Shown here: positions 1 to 6,908 of the stretch, piece by piece
Numbering within the stretch: the stretch's first letter is position 1
Layout: every line of letters begins with the position of its first letter
DNA from: Thermoplasmatota archaeon
Lineage (GTDB): Archaea > Thermoplasmatota > E2 > DHVEG-1
Assembly (NCBI GenBank): GCA_018334795.1
Contig: JAGXLH010000043.1
Location: forward strand, 1 to 13,038
Length of the DNA stretch: 13,038 nucleotides
Direction of reading: 5' to 3'
Notes under the pieces: model-generated
Told to the model about the DNA's origin: nothing
The model's input: only the letters and a program-made list of their open reading frames with translations
Database searches by the model: none
Program-made: the position numbers and the translations under genes

Positions 1-1
1 T

Positions 2-325
2 GATCAAGCAACTGAACAATACTTGCAGAACAACAAATCACCATCAAGAGTGGTCAATGAACCAGATAACAGGAGTAGTCATGTTTATCTAGCACTGTAC
101 TGGGCTCAAGCATTGGCAAAACAATCTAAGGATAAGGAATTACAAGATCGTTTTGCAAAACTTGTTAAGGACCTTGAGGAAAACGAAGATAAAATCAATG
201 ATGAGTTACTTGAAGTGCAAGGACAATCCGTTGATCTCGGTGGGTATTATTTACCTGATGATGAGCTTGCATCTAAAGCAATGCGACCTAGTGAAACGTT
301 TAATAGCATCTTAGATAACTTTTAA
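2..325 (+). CDS. icd: Monomeric-type NADP-dependent isocitrate dehydrogenase, C-terminal end (5' truncated by window)
   Basis: The reading frame is open from the first bases of the window, so the gene begins upstream and only about 107 C-terminal residues are visible. The stretch around N-K-S-P-S-R, the run S-S-H-V-Y-L-A-L-Y-W-A-Q-A-L-A, and the ending V-D-L-G-G-Y-Y-L-P-D with M-R-P-S match the C-terminus I know from the monomeric (about 740-residue, IDH-II) isocitrate dehydrogenases, which convert isocitrate to 2-oxoglutarate in the cytosol and make NADPH. The catalytic residues lie upstream and cannot be checked. The family is mainly bacterial, so its presence in an archaeal-looking contig is a little unexpected. 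A hairpin with a T-tract follows the stop, so the gene appears to end its transcription unit. The family call is strong; the rest of the protein is unseen. Confidence 0.87.
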   Translation, partial: DQATEQYLQNNKSPSRVVNEPDNRSSHVYLALYWAQALAKQSKDKELQDRFAKLVKDLEENEDKINDELLEVQGQSVDLGGYYLPDDELASKAMRPSETFNSILDNF

Positions 326-350
326 GATGAAACCTGTGGTGTAAATGTTT

Positions 351-400
351 AAGAGGAATTCACCGAAATCCTCTTATAACTCTTTTTTTCTCTTTTTTAT
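351..400 (+). terminator. Hairpin plus T-tract terminator after the isocitrate dehydrogenase gene
   Basis: AAGAGGA at 351-357 pairs perfectly with TCCTCTT at 369-375. After one A-A mismatch, TTC pairs with GAA, leaving a three-base ACC loop. Two runs of T (382-389 and 392-398) follow. Poly-T tracts are the usual archaeal termination signal, and the hairpin makes this one look intrinsic. Direction follows from the gene ending at 325. Confidence 0.7.
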
Positions 401-478
401 TGTTTGATTATGAGTGCCTCTATTGCTATGATATCTTTATTTTTGTTTTCGTGTGTTTTTTCTTTGTTTTTTATAAAA

Positions 479-492
479 AGGAGGGTGGATCT
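479..492 (+). promoter_or_regulatory. Strong ribosome binding site that fixes the Toprim gene start
   Basis: AGGAGG at 479-484 lies eight bases before the ATG at 493, inside a purine-rich patch that follows about 100 bases of T-rich sequence. It supports initiation at 493 rather than further upstream. Confidence 0.7.
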
Positions 493-936
493 ATGAATCT
501 TGAGCGATGTGTTGAGGAAGTTGAATTAGCTTTAGATGAACTTGTTGAGTTAAATAATTCAATTCCAGTTATTGTTGAGGGTATAAAGGATTTGCGTGCC
601 CTTCGTAAATTAGGGCTCGGTGGAGATATTATTACGCTTAATAAAGGGATAAGTCTTTCTGATTTTGCAGATAAAATCAGTGAGGAATTTGATGAGGTTA
701 TCATTCTTTCTGATTGGGATCGACGTGGTGGATCTCTTTGTCGCCGATTAAAAGAATTGTTGAAAGGACGGGTCGTGTATGATGTAGGGATTCGTCAGCG
801 GTTAAGTAAGTTTGCAATGATTAAAAAAGTAGAAGGGCTTCCCTCGTGGCTTGAAACAGTGTATCATCGAATGGAAGATACAACACCAAATCATGATTCA
901 TCATCAAATAAAAACAAATCGTCTATGGATATATGA
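493..936 (+). CDS. Small Toprim-domain protein (archaeal RNase M5/UPF0292-like family)
   Basis: A 147-residue protein built around a single Toprim fold. P-V-I-V-E-G-I-K-D (residues 25-33) carries the conserved Glu29, and I-L-S-D-W-D-R-R-G (71-79) carries the DxD pair Asp74/Asp76, so the metal-binding acidic triad is intact. The last 20 or so residues are a Ser/Asn/Lys-rich tail that looks unstructured. The frame stays open upstream to 400, but the ATG at 493 is chosen because AGGAGGGTGGATCT sits directly before it and the upstream codons encode an implausible Phe/Tyr/Cys-rich peptide. Small archaeal Toprim proteins resemble RNase M5 and the DnaG/OLD nuclease folds; the substrate of this family is unknown to me. 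The gene follows a terminator and looks monocistronic. The Toprim call is firm; the biochemical role is open. Confidence 0.8.
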   Translation: MNLERCVEEVELALDELVELNNSIPVIVEGIKDLRALRKLGLGGDIITLNKGISLSDFADKISEEFDEVIILSDWDRRGGSLCRRLKELLKGRVVYDVGIRQRLSKFAMIKKVEGLPSWLETVYHRMEDTTPNHDSSSNKNKSSMDI

Positions 937-1052
937 AGTACCTTTTTGAAAGTATTAACAAGTTCTACTGATGAACTGTGGGTCTCAATCTTCAAAAAAT
1001 TATTGATAAATGAAAGATAATCATTTTAACCAGGTTTTACAATTGATATGAG

Positions 1053-1493
1053 ATGATGATCAGAAAAGCAACCCAATCTGATATAGAAGAAATTGTAAAA
1101 AATAATGTACAGTTAGCAGAAGAAACAGAAGGAAGAATTATAAGTAAGCATATTGCTGAACAAGGAACATCTGCCGTATTATCCAAAGAACGTAATGGTT
1201 GGTATTTAGTTGCAGAACATAATCACGTAATCATTGGACAATTGTTCGTTACGGATGAATGGAGTGACTGGAGGAATCAATGCATTTGGTGGATTCATCG
1301 AGTATATGTTCAAAAATCGTGGAGGAAAAAGGGTGTTTTTACTAATCTTTTCAATGAACTAAAACAAATGGCAACAAATGAAAACGTGTATGCTCTACGA
1401 TTGTATGTTGTGAAAAAAAACAAAAAAGCAGCAGCAATATACAATATGATGGGTTTTACTAATACTTCCTTTTTGATATTGGAAAAACGTTGA
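1053..1493 (+). CDS. GNAT-family N-acetyltransferase
   Basis: A 146-residue protein with the size and layout of a single-domain GNAT enzyme, which transfers an acetyl group from acetyl-CoA to an amine. The N-terminus I-R-K-A-T-Q-S-D is the usual first strand and helix. I-H-R-V-Y-V-Q-K-S-W-R-K-K-G-V-F (81-96) is motif A, with R-K-K-G-V-F in place of the canonical Q/R-x-x-G-x-G/A, so the pyrophosphate loop lacks its last small residue. N-K-K-A-A-A-I-Y-N-M-M-G-F (123-135) is the conserved motif B region. Two ATGs stand side by side (1053 and 1056), and no clear ribosome site precedes them, so the transcript may have a short leader. Substrate cannot be told: candidates include a small amine, an antibiotic or a protein N-terminus. 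It is convergent with the thioredoxin-like gene and has no obvious partner. Confidence 0.85.
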   Translation: MMIRKATQSDIEEIVKNNVQLAEETEGRIISKHIAEQGTSAVLSKERNGWYLVAEHNHVIIGQLFVTDEWSDWRNQCIWWIHRVYVQKSWRKKGVFTNLFNELKQMATNENVYALRLYVVKKNKKAAAIYNMMGFTNTSFLILEKR

Positions 1494-1547
1494 GATATTA
1501 AAAATATGGAATTTATTTGGTCATGAAAAATTATGTTGAATGTTGAA

Positions 1548-1566
1548 CTCATTTTTTAGAAATGAG
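1548..1566. terminator. Hairpin between convergent GNAT and thioredoxin-like genes
   Basis: CTCATTT (1548-1554) and AAATGAG (1560-1566) form a perfect 7-bp stem with loop TTTAG. It overlaps the stop codon of the minus-strand gene and lies about 55 bases past the stop of the plus-strand gene. It could act on either transcript as a terminator or 3'-end stabiliser. Confidence 0.4.
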
Positions 1567-1903
1567 CAGTTGCAAATGCAAGGCGAATATCATTTTGAAT
1601 AGTAAATTTTGATTTCATTCCAATAATTCCTTTTTTTACTGAGTGCTGATAAAAAACAATAATTGTTGGTACGGTTCGTACATTGAGATTTTTTGCTGTT
1701 TTTTTATTCTCATCGATATTAATGCGAGCAAAAGTGACTTCTGGCATTTCTTGTGCAATAGATGAAACAATTGGAAGAAACTGAATGCAATATGGACATT
1801 TTTCTTTCAAACATAACAAAACGCATCTATCGTGTGTATTGATGAACTCATTTAAGGAATCATCACATACTTCCGTGATTCTATCATAATCGTTGTTATT
1901 CAT
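1556..1903 (-). CDS. Thioredoxin-fold protein with CPYC active site
   Basis: A 115-residue cytosolic thioredoxin-like protein, about the family length. The redox motif C-P-Y-C (36-39) lies at the start of the expected helix, N-V-R-T-V-P-T (74-80) holds the conserved cis-proline Pro79, and A-R-I-N-I-D-E-N (59-66) matches strand 3 of thioredoxins. CPYC is the classic glutaredoxin motif, while the rest follows thioredoxin. Aligned by eye to E. coli thioredoxin, the tryptophan before the first active-site Cys is Lys and the buried Asp is Leu, so its reductase behaviour may differ. Extra cysteines sit at 13, 27 and 31. An in-frame ATG lies eight codons upstream (1927), but GGTGA at 1912-1908 is four bases from the ATG at 1903, so that start is preferred. 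It is divergent from the exported protein gene at 2021. Its partner is unknown. Confidence 0.83.
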   Translation of the reverse strand: MNNNDYDRITEVCDDSLNEFINTHDRCVLLCLKEKCPYCIQFLPIVSSIAQEMPEVTFARINIDENKKTAKNLNVRTVPTIIVFYQHSVKKGIIGMKSKFTIQNDIRLAFATAHF

Positions 1904-1977
1904 TAGTTCACCATTTTTTAGTAACATACCTTGGAATTTTTTTCAATATGCGGGTAAAACATATATACCCCTACCCA

Positions 1978-1987
1978 TATATAAATA
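1978..1987 (+). promoter_or_regulatory. TATA-like box for the exported Ig-like protein gene
   Basis: TATATAAATA lies 34-43 bases before the ATG at 2021, which places the expected transcription start near 2009 and leaves a leader of about 12 bases. GGGGGAT at 2007-2013 is the likely ribosome site. The intergenic stretch 1904-2020 also has to hold the promoter of the divergent thioredoxin-like gene. Confidence 0.5.
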
Positions 1988-2020
1988 TTAACTATTGTTA
2001 ATAATTGGGGGATATTCATC

Positions 2021-2440
2021 ATGAAAAAAACAATTGTCATCCTAGGAATACTTACCGGCTTGCTTCTCCTACCTTCAATATCAAGCCAAACAACCGAAAC
2101 AACAACCATTGACATCATTGGCATTAATGGGGGAGTCGGTGGAGTCATTGTTGATGTAAAAAACACTGGAGAAAACATCGCAACAGATATATGGGTGATC
2201 ACCACGGTAACCGGTGGCATGTTTAACAGCATCAACATCAACCATGAATGCACCGGTTGTAGTGCTTGTGGATCAACACTTGATCCCGGATTAGTAAAAT
2301 CTGAAAACACCCTTGAAGCAGGAGTATTATTTGGAATTGGACCAATTGAAATATCTACTTCTGCTGGCGCAAGCAATGCAGATGCAATCTCTATGGAAAA
2401 AACAGGTTTTGCAATTGGACCATTTGTGATCATCCAATAA
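2021..2440 (+). CDS. Exported Ig-like/CARDB-like small protein with CxxCxxC cluster
   Basis: A 139-residue protein of unknown function. Residues 1-22 form a signal peptide (M-K-K, then a Leu/Ile-rich core ending S-I-S-S), so the rest should lie outside the cytoplasm. The remainder is beta-rich. V-D-V-K-N-T-G-E-N-I-A-T-D-I (44-57) is the strand-turn pattern of CARDB/Ig-like domains that bind nothing obvious but make surface sandwiches, and G-V-L-F-G-I-G-P-I-E-I (101-111) with a closing G-F-A-I-G-P-F-V-I recalls small exported proteins I associate with Thermoplasmata. Cys77, Cys80 and Cys83 form a CxxCxxC cluster in a loop inserted between strands; these are the only cysteines and could bind a metal or form a disulfide. 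The next gene, also exported, follows after 50 bases. Export is likely; the role is unknown. Confidence 0.65.
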   Translation: MKKTIVILGILTGLLLLPSISSQTTETTTIDIIGINGGVGGVIVDVKNTGENIATDIWVITTVTGGMFNSININHECTGCSACGSTLDPGLVKSENTLEAGVLFGIGPIEISTSAGASNADAISMEKTGFAIGPFVIIQ

Positions 2441-2490
2441 AAAAAGAATATAGAAGATTACAAAAACAAGAACTACATTAATCTGTAATT

Positions 2491-2973
2491 ATGATGTCGA
2501 AAACGTATCAACTTGGCACCATAATTACCATTGCAATCCTGATTCCTACACTTTTTTTGGGATACACTTATTTTGCTGATGCAGATGCAATTCAAAATAT
2601 ATATGCTGAAGTCGAAACTATAGATCAAATCAATCCCAAAATCACGAAGGCAACGATTACCTTCACATTAAACATCACCAATCCAACAACTCGCGATATA
2701 AACGACTTATCATCAACCTTTGATATTTACATTGAACAAAACTATATTGGCACTGGATCCTTTTCTAATTTTAGTATTCCTGGACAAACAACTAAATTCA
2801 AACAGGTGACCATAACCGTGAATTATGGAGGCCTAGCTGATTCAGCAGTGGATTTTATAAAGAATTGGTTTTCCGGACAAGATTCAACATTACGCGTTGA
2901 AGGTACGATGACTGCATCAGTTTTATTCGGCTTAACCACTGCATCTCATAGGTATACAGCAACATCAGCCTAA
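2491..2973 (+). CDS. Membrane-anchored single WHy/LEA14-type (LEA_2) domain protein
   Basis: A 160-residue protein. Residues 8-28 are a hydrophobic N-terminal anchor, after which the chain should face outside. Residues 40-155 look like one water-stress/hypersensitive-response (WHy, LEA_2) beta-sandwich: T-F-T-L-N-I-T-N-P-T (57-66) is the hallmark N-x-x-N-P turn, followed by the strands D-L-S-S-T-F-D-I-Y-I and the G-x-G-S-F stretch with S-I-P-G-Q-T (95-100). WHy domains occur in plant LEA14 and in many archaeal surface proteins; their molecular function in archaea is not settled. Two ATGs lie in tandem at 2491 and 2494 with no clear ribosome site; the gene is either cotranscribed with the one ending at 2440 or has a very short leader. 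A three-domain relative is encoded at 9792. Confidence 0.7.
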   Translation: MMSKTYQLGTIITIAILIPTLFLGYTYFADADAIQNIYAEVETIDQINPKITKATITFTLNITNPTTRDINDLSSTFDIYIEQNYIGTGSFSNFSIPGQTTKFKQVTITVNYGGLADSAVDFIKNWFSGQDSTLRVEGTMTASVLFGLTTASHRYTATSA

Positions 2974-3001
2974 TCACAAAAAAACGTTTCTTTATCAACT
3001 T

Positions 3002-3604
3002 TTAAAAATTTTTTCCACTTTTCTGAATGTTTTGCATTAATGCTTCAATTTCTTCCACATCAATTACGCCATGATCATAGACCAGTAAAAAACTTTCAGC
3101 ATCGATTGCATAAAGTCCCGCATCACACATTTGATGAAACTCTGTACATGCAGCATTTGTTATTTCATCAATCACTTTTTGTGTAATTTTTGAAGTAAAA
3201 TGAAAATCTTCAGAGAGAAATAAATCCATTCCATTCTTTAAAGTTGAAACTAAAATGTTACAATCATTAGCCACATCATCTTCTGAAACTCCGTGGTATT
3301 CATTCATTGATATCATACATTCTTTTGCAAATGCATCAGAGAGTAATCGATTTTTAAAATCAATGATTTGCCCACCGGTTTTCTTCCATCGGGAAATTGC
3401 CTTCTTATACTGTTGTGATGAAATACGTCCCCAAACTTTCAATTGTTGAAGTTCCGATAAAACAGTCGTGGTTAAAAAACAAGGAATCCTATCCTTAATA
3501 ATCATTTTGATACATTGATCAATTTCTGGTTTATTTTTCAGTAGAAATGAAGTATCTAAGGAGAGAGTACGCAATGGTGTTGTTCGTGACATATAATAAA
3601 CCAT
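3002..3604 (-). CDS. PIN-domain protein (putative ribonuclease)
   Basis: A 200-residue protein with a PIN nuclease core. S-L-D-T-S-F-L-L (15-22) gives Asp17, T-V-L-S-E-L (47-52) gives Glu51, D-D-V-A-N-D-C-N-I-L (109-118) gives Asp114, and L-S-E-D-F-H-F (130-136) gives Asp133, so the four acidic residues for metal-dependent RNA cleavage appear present. It is longer than a typical 130-residue VapC, with about 60 extra C-terminal residues rich in acidic positions. No antitoxin-like small gene adjoins it. It starts 47 bases after crtB on the same strand and could be read through from the carotenoid unit. The start is uncertain: ATGs at 3604 and 3592 are both possible and neither has a clear ribosome site. 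Family call good; whether it is a toxin or an RNA-processing enzyme is unknown. Confidence 0.72.
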   Translation of the reverse strand: MVYYMSRTTPLRTLSLDTSFLLKNKPEIDQCIKMIIKDRIPCFLTTTVLSELQQLKVWGRISSQQYKKAISRWKKTGGQIIDFKNRLLSDAFAKECMISMNEYHGVSEDDVANDCNILVSTLKNGMDLFLSEDFHFTSKITQKVIDEITNAACTEFHQMCDAGLYAIDAESFLLVYDHGVIDVEEIEALMQNIQKSGKNF

Positions 3605-3651
3605 AAAGAAAACGTTTTTATGTTTTTTCTAGAAAAATACAAAATCTGGCG

Positions 3652-4527
3652 TTAATGAAGTAAATGCTTTTCACATTTATTGATTTGATCCTTTTTAGAA
3701 ACCACATCAACCATACTCTTGAATGTTTCTGTAATAATTTGTGAAATCATCGGTTTTACTTTCCATCGATAAATAATAAATGGATCATGAGCGATTTGAT
3801 GAGCGGTCCACTTGTACATTTCTGAAGCAGTTTTAATGGGGATTAAATATCTCTTCGGAATGAAATCATATCCATTTTCGGCCAGTTCCTGCCAGCCGCA
3901 GTACCGTTCAATTTGAGCTCTTATAAATGAATTGAATTGATCAGGATGACGTTTTACACAGTCACAATGTAAGGATTCCAACCCATATTTGGCAAGTTCA
4001 GTTTGAGGAAAATATAATCGTCCTAATGAATTATCTTCATCGATATCCCTAATAAAATTAATAAATTGCATGGACCGGCCAAGATATTTTGCAGATTCAA
4101 AAGACCTATCAACAAGGCCAAGAATACGAGCCATGAACAAGCCGATGACCTCAGCAGAACCATAAATATATTCCAAGGTATCATCCATGGTTTGATACAC
4201 TCGTTTTGTTAAATCCATTTCCATTGAATCTAAAAACGCATCAATCCAAGATTTTTCAAAATTCTTTTCTTTAGCAAGTAAGACAAAACTATCGATAACG
4301 ATATCATCTGTTTTCTTACCATTCCATGCTTCTTCAAAACGATTTTTAAAATCGTAAAAACCAGATCTATCCTGAGGAATCTGATCAACAAAGTTATCAG
4401 CTTGCCTGACGAATGCATAAAGGATAAACACATTTTTTCTAATCTTAGTAGGAAAAAATAAACTACTGTAAAAGTAGGTAGTACTACCTTGTCTGAAGAT
4501 AGTGAAAATGGTTTTATCAATCAGCAT
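3652..4527 (-). CDS. crtB: Phytoene synthase
   Basis: A 291-residue enzyme of the squalene/phytoene synthase family, close to the usual 290-310. It condenses two geranylgeranyl diphosphates head to head into phytoene, the first step of the carotenoid branch. Both aspartate-rich motifs that bind Mg-diphosphate are intact: D-N-F-V-D (44-48) in A-F-V-R-Q-A-D-N-F-V-D-Q, and D-I-D-E-D (161-165) in F-I-N-F-I-R-D-I-D-E-D-N. The following L-G-R-L-Y-F-P (168-174) and Y-G-S-A-E-V-I-G (122-129) are also family hallmarks. The ATG lies 14 bases after the crtI stop, so the two are almost certainly cotranscribed. The alternative, squalene synthase, is less likely because a desaturase, a cyclase and a hydroxylase sit beside it and the second motif has the CrtB rather than the squalene synthase form. 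Confidence 0.93.
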   Translation of the reverse strand: MLIDKTIFTIFRQGSTTYFYSSLFFPTKIRKNVFILYAFVRQADNFVDQIPQDRSGFYDFKNRFEEAWNGKKTDDIVIDSFVLLAKEKNFEKSWIDAFLDSMEMDLTKRVYQTMDDTLEYIYGSAEVIGLFMARILGLVDRSFESAKYLGRSMQFINFIRDIDEDNSLGRLYFPQTELAKYGLESLHCDCVKRHPDQFNSFIRAQIERYCGWQELAENGYDFIPKRYLIPIKTASEMYKWTAHQIAHDPFIIYRWKVKPMISQIITETFKSMVDVVSKKDQINKCEKHLLH

Positions 4528-4541
4528 AAGACATAACCGAA

Positions 4542-6005
4542 TTAATGTATCATTTCAGAGAGTATTTGAGATGAAATAATCACCATGGGAACTCCAATTC
4601 CTGGATGATTATAATGACCAGTATAATACACATTTTTAACTTTCTTGCTTTGATGACGTGGACGGAAAATTGCTGTTTGTTTCAAGGTATGAGCTAAACC
4701 TAACGCGGTTCCTTTATATGCATTATATCGATCTGAAAAATCATTATGGGCAAAGATTCTTTTGACTAGGATGTGATCTCGGATGTTTTCTTTTGCCATT
4801 TTTTCCATATGATCAATTATCTTATCGAAATATTTTCGTCGAGTTTCTTCAGTATCTTTCAAACCCGCAGCAACGGGGACTAATACAAAGACATTTTCCC
4901 CACCTTCAATTGCTGTACTTGGATCAGTTTTTGAAATACAGGAGACATAATACGAAAAGTTATCCGGCCATTGTGGTTTCTTAAAAATGTCATCGAAATG
5001 TTTTTCCCATTGTGGATGGAAATACAAGTTATGATGTGTGAAATTATCAAGTTTTTTATCAAGACCGAGAAACATTAAATATGCTGATGGCGCGATTTTT
5101 CTTTTATCCCAATATTTTTCTGAATAGGTTTGATATTTTTCCTCAAACAAATTGGTTTCTGCCCATGCATAATCCGCATTGACCACCACGTGATCTGCAG
5201 TAAAGGTGTCCTTATCCGTTTTTACAGCTGTTGCTTTTTTCTTATCAACAATAATTTTATTCACTGGTTGATTGAATTTGAATGTTGCACCTTGTTCCTC
5301 AGCAACGGTTTGCATTGCTTCAGCAAGTTTGCCCATGCCTCCTTTTGGAAACCACACCCCCATATTAAAATCAACATGAGACATTAAGGAGTATAACGCA
5401 GGGCTATCATATGGACTTCCCCCTAAGAACACAATGGTATATTCAAGTATTTGTCTAATTTTTTTACTTTTGAAATAGCGTTGTGCATAGGAGTCTAGTT
5501 TTTCAAACATGTGAAGTTTTGTTCCTTCAACAATAAGTTTAGGTTTGAAAAAATCAGTGAGATGCTTATAATCTTTGTAAATAAAATCTTTCATAGCTAT
5601 ATCGTATTCATACTTACTTTTTTCCAAGTACTCCTTCATTTTCTTTTTAGCACCAGGTTCCATTTCTTCGAATAAGTCAAGATTCTTTTCTAAATCAGCA
5701 GAGATATCCACATGCTCATTTTCACTGAAAAACACTCGATATGAAGGATCTAGTCGAATGAGATCCATGTAATCCTCCGGTTTTTTATCAAAATTAGCAA
5801 AATAAGCGTTGAATACATCCGGCATAAGATACCAAGATGGTCCCATATCAAAAGTGAATCCATCTTTTTTCCAGACTGATGCCCTTCCTCCAGCTTGTCC
5901 ATTTTTTTCAAGAACAGTTACATTATGACCTTTTTTTGAAAGCAATGACGCTGCGGCAAGACCGCCGAAACCAGCACCTACAACAATAACATCTTTTCCA
6001 CTCAT
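4542..6005 (-). CDS. crtI: Phytoene desaturase (CrtI type)
   Basis: A 487-residue FAD-dependent desaturase/isomerase, the usual CrtI length, which turns phytoene into lycopene in stages at the membrane. The N-terminal dinucleotide fold G-A-G-F-G-G (10-15) with Glu33 at the end of the second strand, followed by G-Q-A-G-G-R-A (36-42), is the FAD site. The substrate-side stretch F-D-M-G-P-S-W (52-58) is conserved in the family. The C-terminal FAD-binding signature G-H-Y-N-H-P-G-I-G-V-P-M appears about 20 residues from the end. A GTG at 6014 is in frame, but the GTGAT it contains sits five bases or fewer from the ATG at 6005 and reads better as a ribosome site, so the ATG is used. The number of desaturation steps cannot be read from the sequence; the cyclase beside it implies lycopene is the product. 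Confidence 0.93.
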   Translation of the reverse strand: MSGKDVIVVGAGFGGLAAASLLSKKGHNVTVLEKNGQAGGRASVWKKDGFTFDMGPSWYLMPDVFNAYFANFDKKPEDYMDLIRLDPSYRVFFSENEHVDISADLEKNLDLFEEMEPGAKKKMKEYLEKSKYEYDIAMKDFIYKDYKHLTDFFKPKLIVEGTKLHMFEKLDSYAQRYFKSKKIRQILEYTIVFLGGSPYDSPALYSLMSHVDFNMGVWFPKGGMGKLAEAMQTVAEEQGATFKFNQPVNKIIVDKKKATAVKTDKDTFTADHVVVNADYAWAETNLFEEKYQTYSEKYWDKRKIAPSAYLMFLGLDKKLDNFTHHNLYFHPQWEKHFDDIFKKPQWPDNFSYYVSCISKTDPSTAIEGGENVFVLVPVAAGLKDTEETRRKYFDKIIDHMEKMAKENIRDHILVKRIFAHNDFSDRYNAYKGTALGLAHTLKQTAIFRPRHQSKKVKNVYYTGHYNHPGIGVPMVIISSQILSEMIH

Positions 6006-6083
6006 GATTATCACATTTTTTCAATTAATTTAAACATTTTGCTCTTTTTTTCCCTATAACTTTTTGACATACTTCATCTTTTT

Positions 6084-6809
6084 TTATGTTTTTCGAGCAT
6101 TTTTTTTATTATCTGAAATCCATCGATTTTTGAAATATTGATAGACTAAAAGATAAAACGAAAGCATACTAAAATTATAAAAAAAATCTTCGAATGGAAT
6201 GGTGATAAATCTCCCATACCATATTTGCTCCACGGTTCCACCCCAAATTGCATTTGGATTATATCCAACTATTGGTATACTAGTTAGAATATAATTGAAA
6301 ATAAGAAAAGCACCAAATGATATCATAATATATGTCCAGTAATTTCTTGATTGGAGGAGATCTTTAAACCAGGTAGCAGCAATAACGAAAAATGCACTAA
6401 CAGAAAGGAGAGCAAGAATAGTATAATCCTGATGATAATAACTTATTCCAACAATAAAAAGAACGATTGAAATTCCATAATAGACCCAGCGATTGAAACG
6501 AATTTCTTTGTCGGGGAAAAAATATTGGAGATTCTCATAAATGAAAATACAAGCATATGGAACGACGACAAAGAACAGTGCTTCCTCTAACGGGATGATA
6601 AACTCAAGTCCAACGAGGAATTCTTCTTCAAACCACCAATCTCCCCGAATGGTAACAATCATATCCCAGAGAATATAAATACCGCCAACGATGACAATCG
6701 AAGCAAACAACGGTTTGTAATTCTTGTAGTAAGGAAAAACCCATTTAAACGAAAAGAGTAAGGGGAAAATGAGGATCAAAATATCTAACATCAGGTAATT
6801 TATCATCAT
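6084..6809 (-). CDS. crtY: Lycopene beta-cyclase, fused CrtYc-CrtYd type
   Basis: A 241-residue integral membrane protein that would cyclise both ends of lycopene to beta-carotene. It contains two copies of the lycopene cyclase domain, as in archaeal enzymes and unlike the split actinobacterial CrtYc/CrtYd or the soluble-fold CrtY/CrtL. The repeated signature is P-L-E-E-A-L-F-F (73-80) in the first half and P-F-E-D-F-F-Y-N-F (205-213) in the second, each with the acidic pair thought to be catalytic. About six to seven hydrophobic segments are visible, with a basic C-terminal tail. The start at 6809 has GGAGA ten bases ahead. It lies 78 bases before crtI and 99 after crtZ, with its own AT-rich upstream stretch, so it may be both read through and separately promoted. 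Confidence 0.9.
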   Translation of the reverse strand: MMINYLMLDILILIFPLLFSFKWVFPYYKNYKPLFASIVIVGGIYILWDMIVTIRGDWWFEEEFLVGLEFIIPLEEALFFVVVPYACIFIYENLQYFFPDKEIRFNRWVYYGISIVLFIVGISYYHQDYTILALLSVSAFFVIAATWFKDLLQSRNYWTYIMISFGAFLIFNYILTSIPIVGYNPNAIWGGTVEQIWYGRFITIPFEDFFYNFSMLSFYLLVYQYFKNRWISDNKKNARKT

Positions 6810-6819
6810 ATTATATTCA

Positions 6820-6870
6820 TCTCCAAATACCTTTTATAATATTTCTTCATATATCTTCAAATATATATTT
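6820..6870 (-). promoter_or_regulatory. Ribosome site and AT-rich promoter region of crtY
   Basis: On the minus strand GGAGA at 6824-6820 precedes the crtY ATG by ten bases. Further upstream are ATATTATAAAAG (6842-6831) and a TTTAAATATATATTT tract around 6860-6875. The second is better placed for a TATA box, because a start set by the first would remove the ribosome site. The region is only 99 bases long and strongly AT-rich. Confidence 0.4.
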
Positions 6871-6908
6871 AAATGTATCCAATTTACATCATTATATCTG
6901 TTTTCCAC

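Noticed and set aside
1918..2433. 171-codon open frame on the minus strand opposite the exported protein gene
   Set aside because: It is antisense to a gene with a signal peptide, TATA box and ribosome site; its translation is Pro/Met/Val-rich with no recognisable motif.
3002..3604. VapBC toxin-antitoxin pair
   Set aside because: No small antitoxin-like gene lies before or after the PIN gene, and the protein is longer than a typical VapC.
4230..4520. 96-codon minus-strand frame within crtB
   Set aside because: It overlaps crtB in another frame, and all CrtB motifs are in the longer frame.
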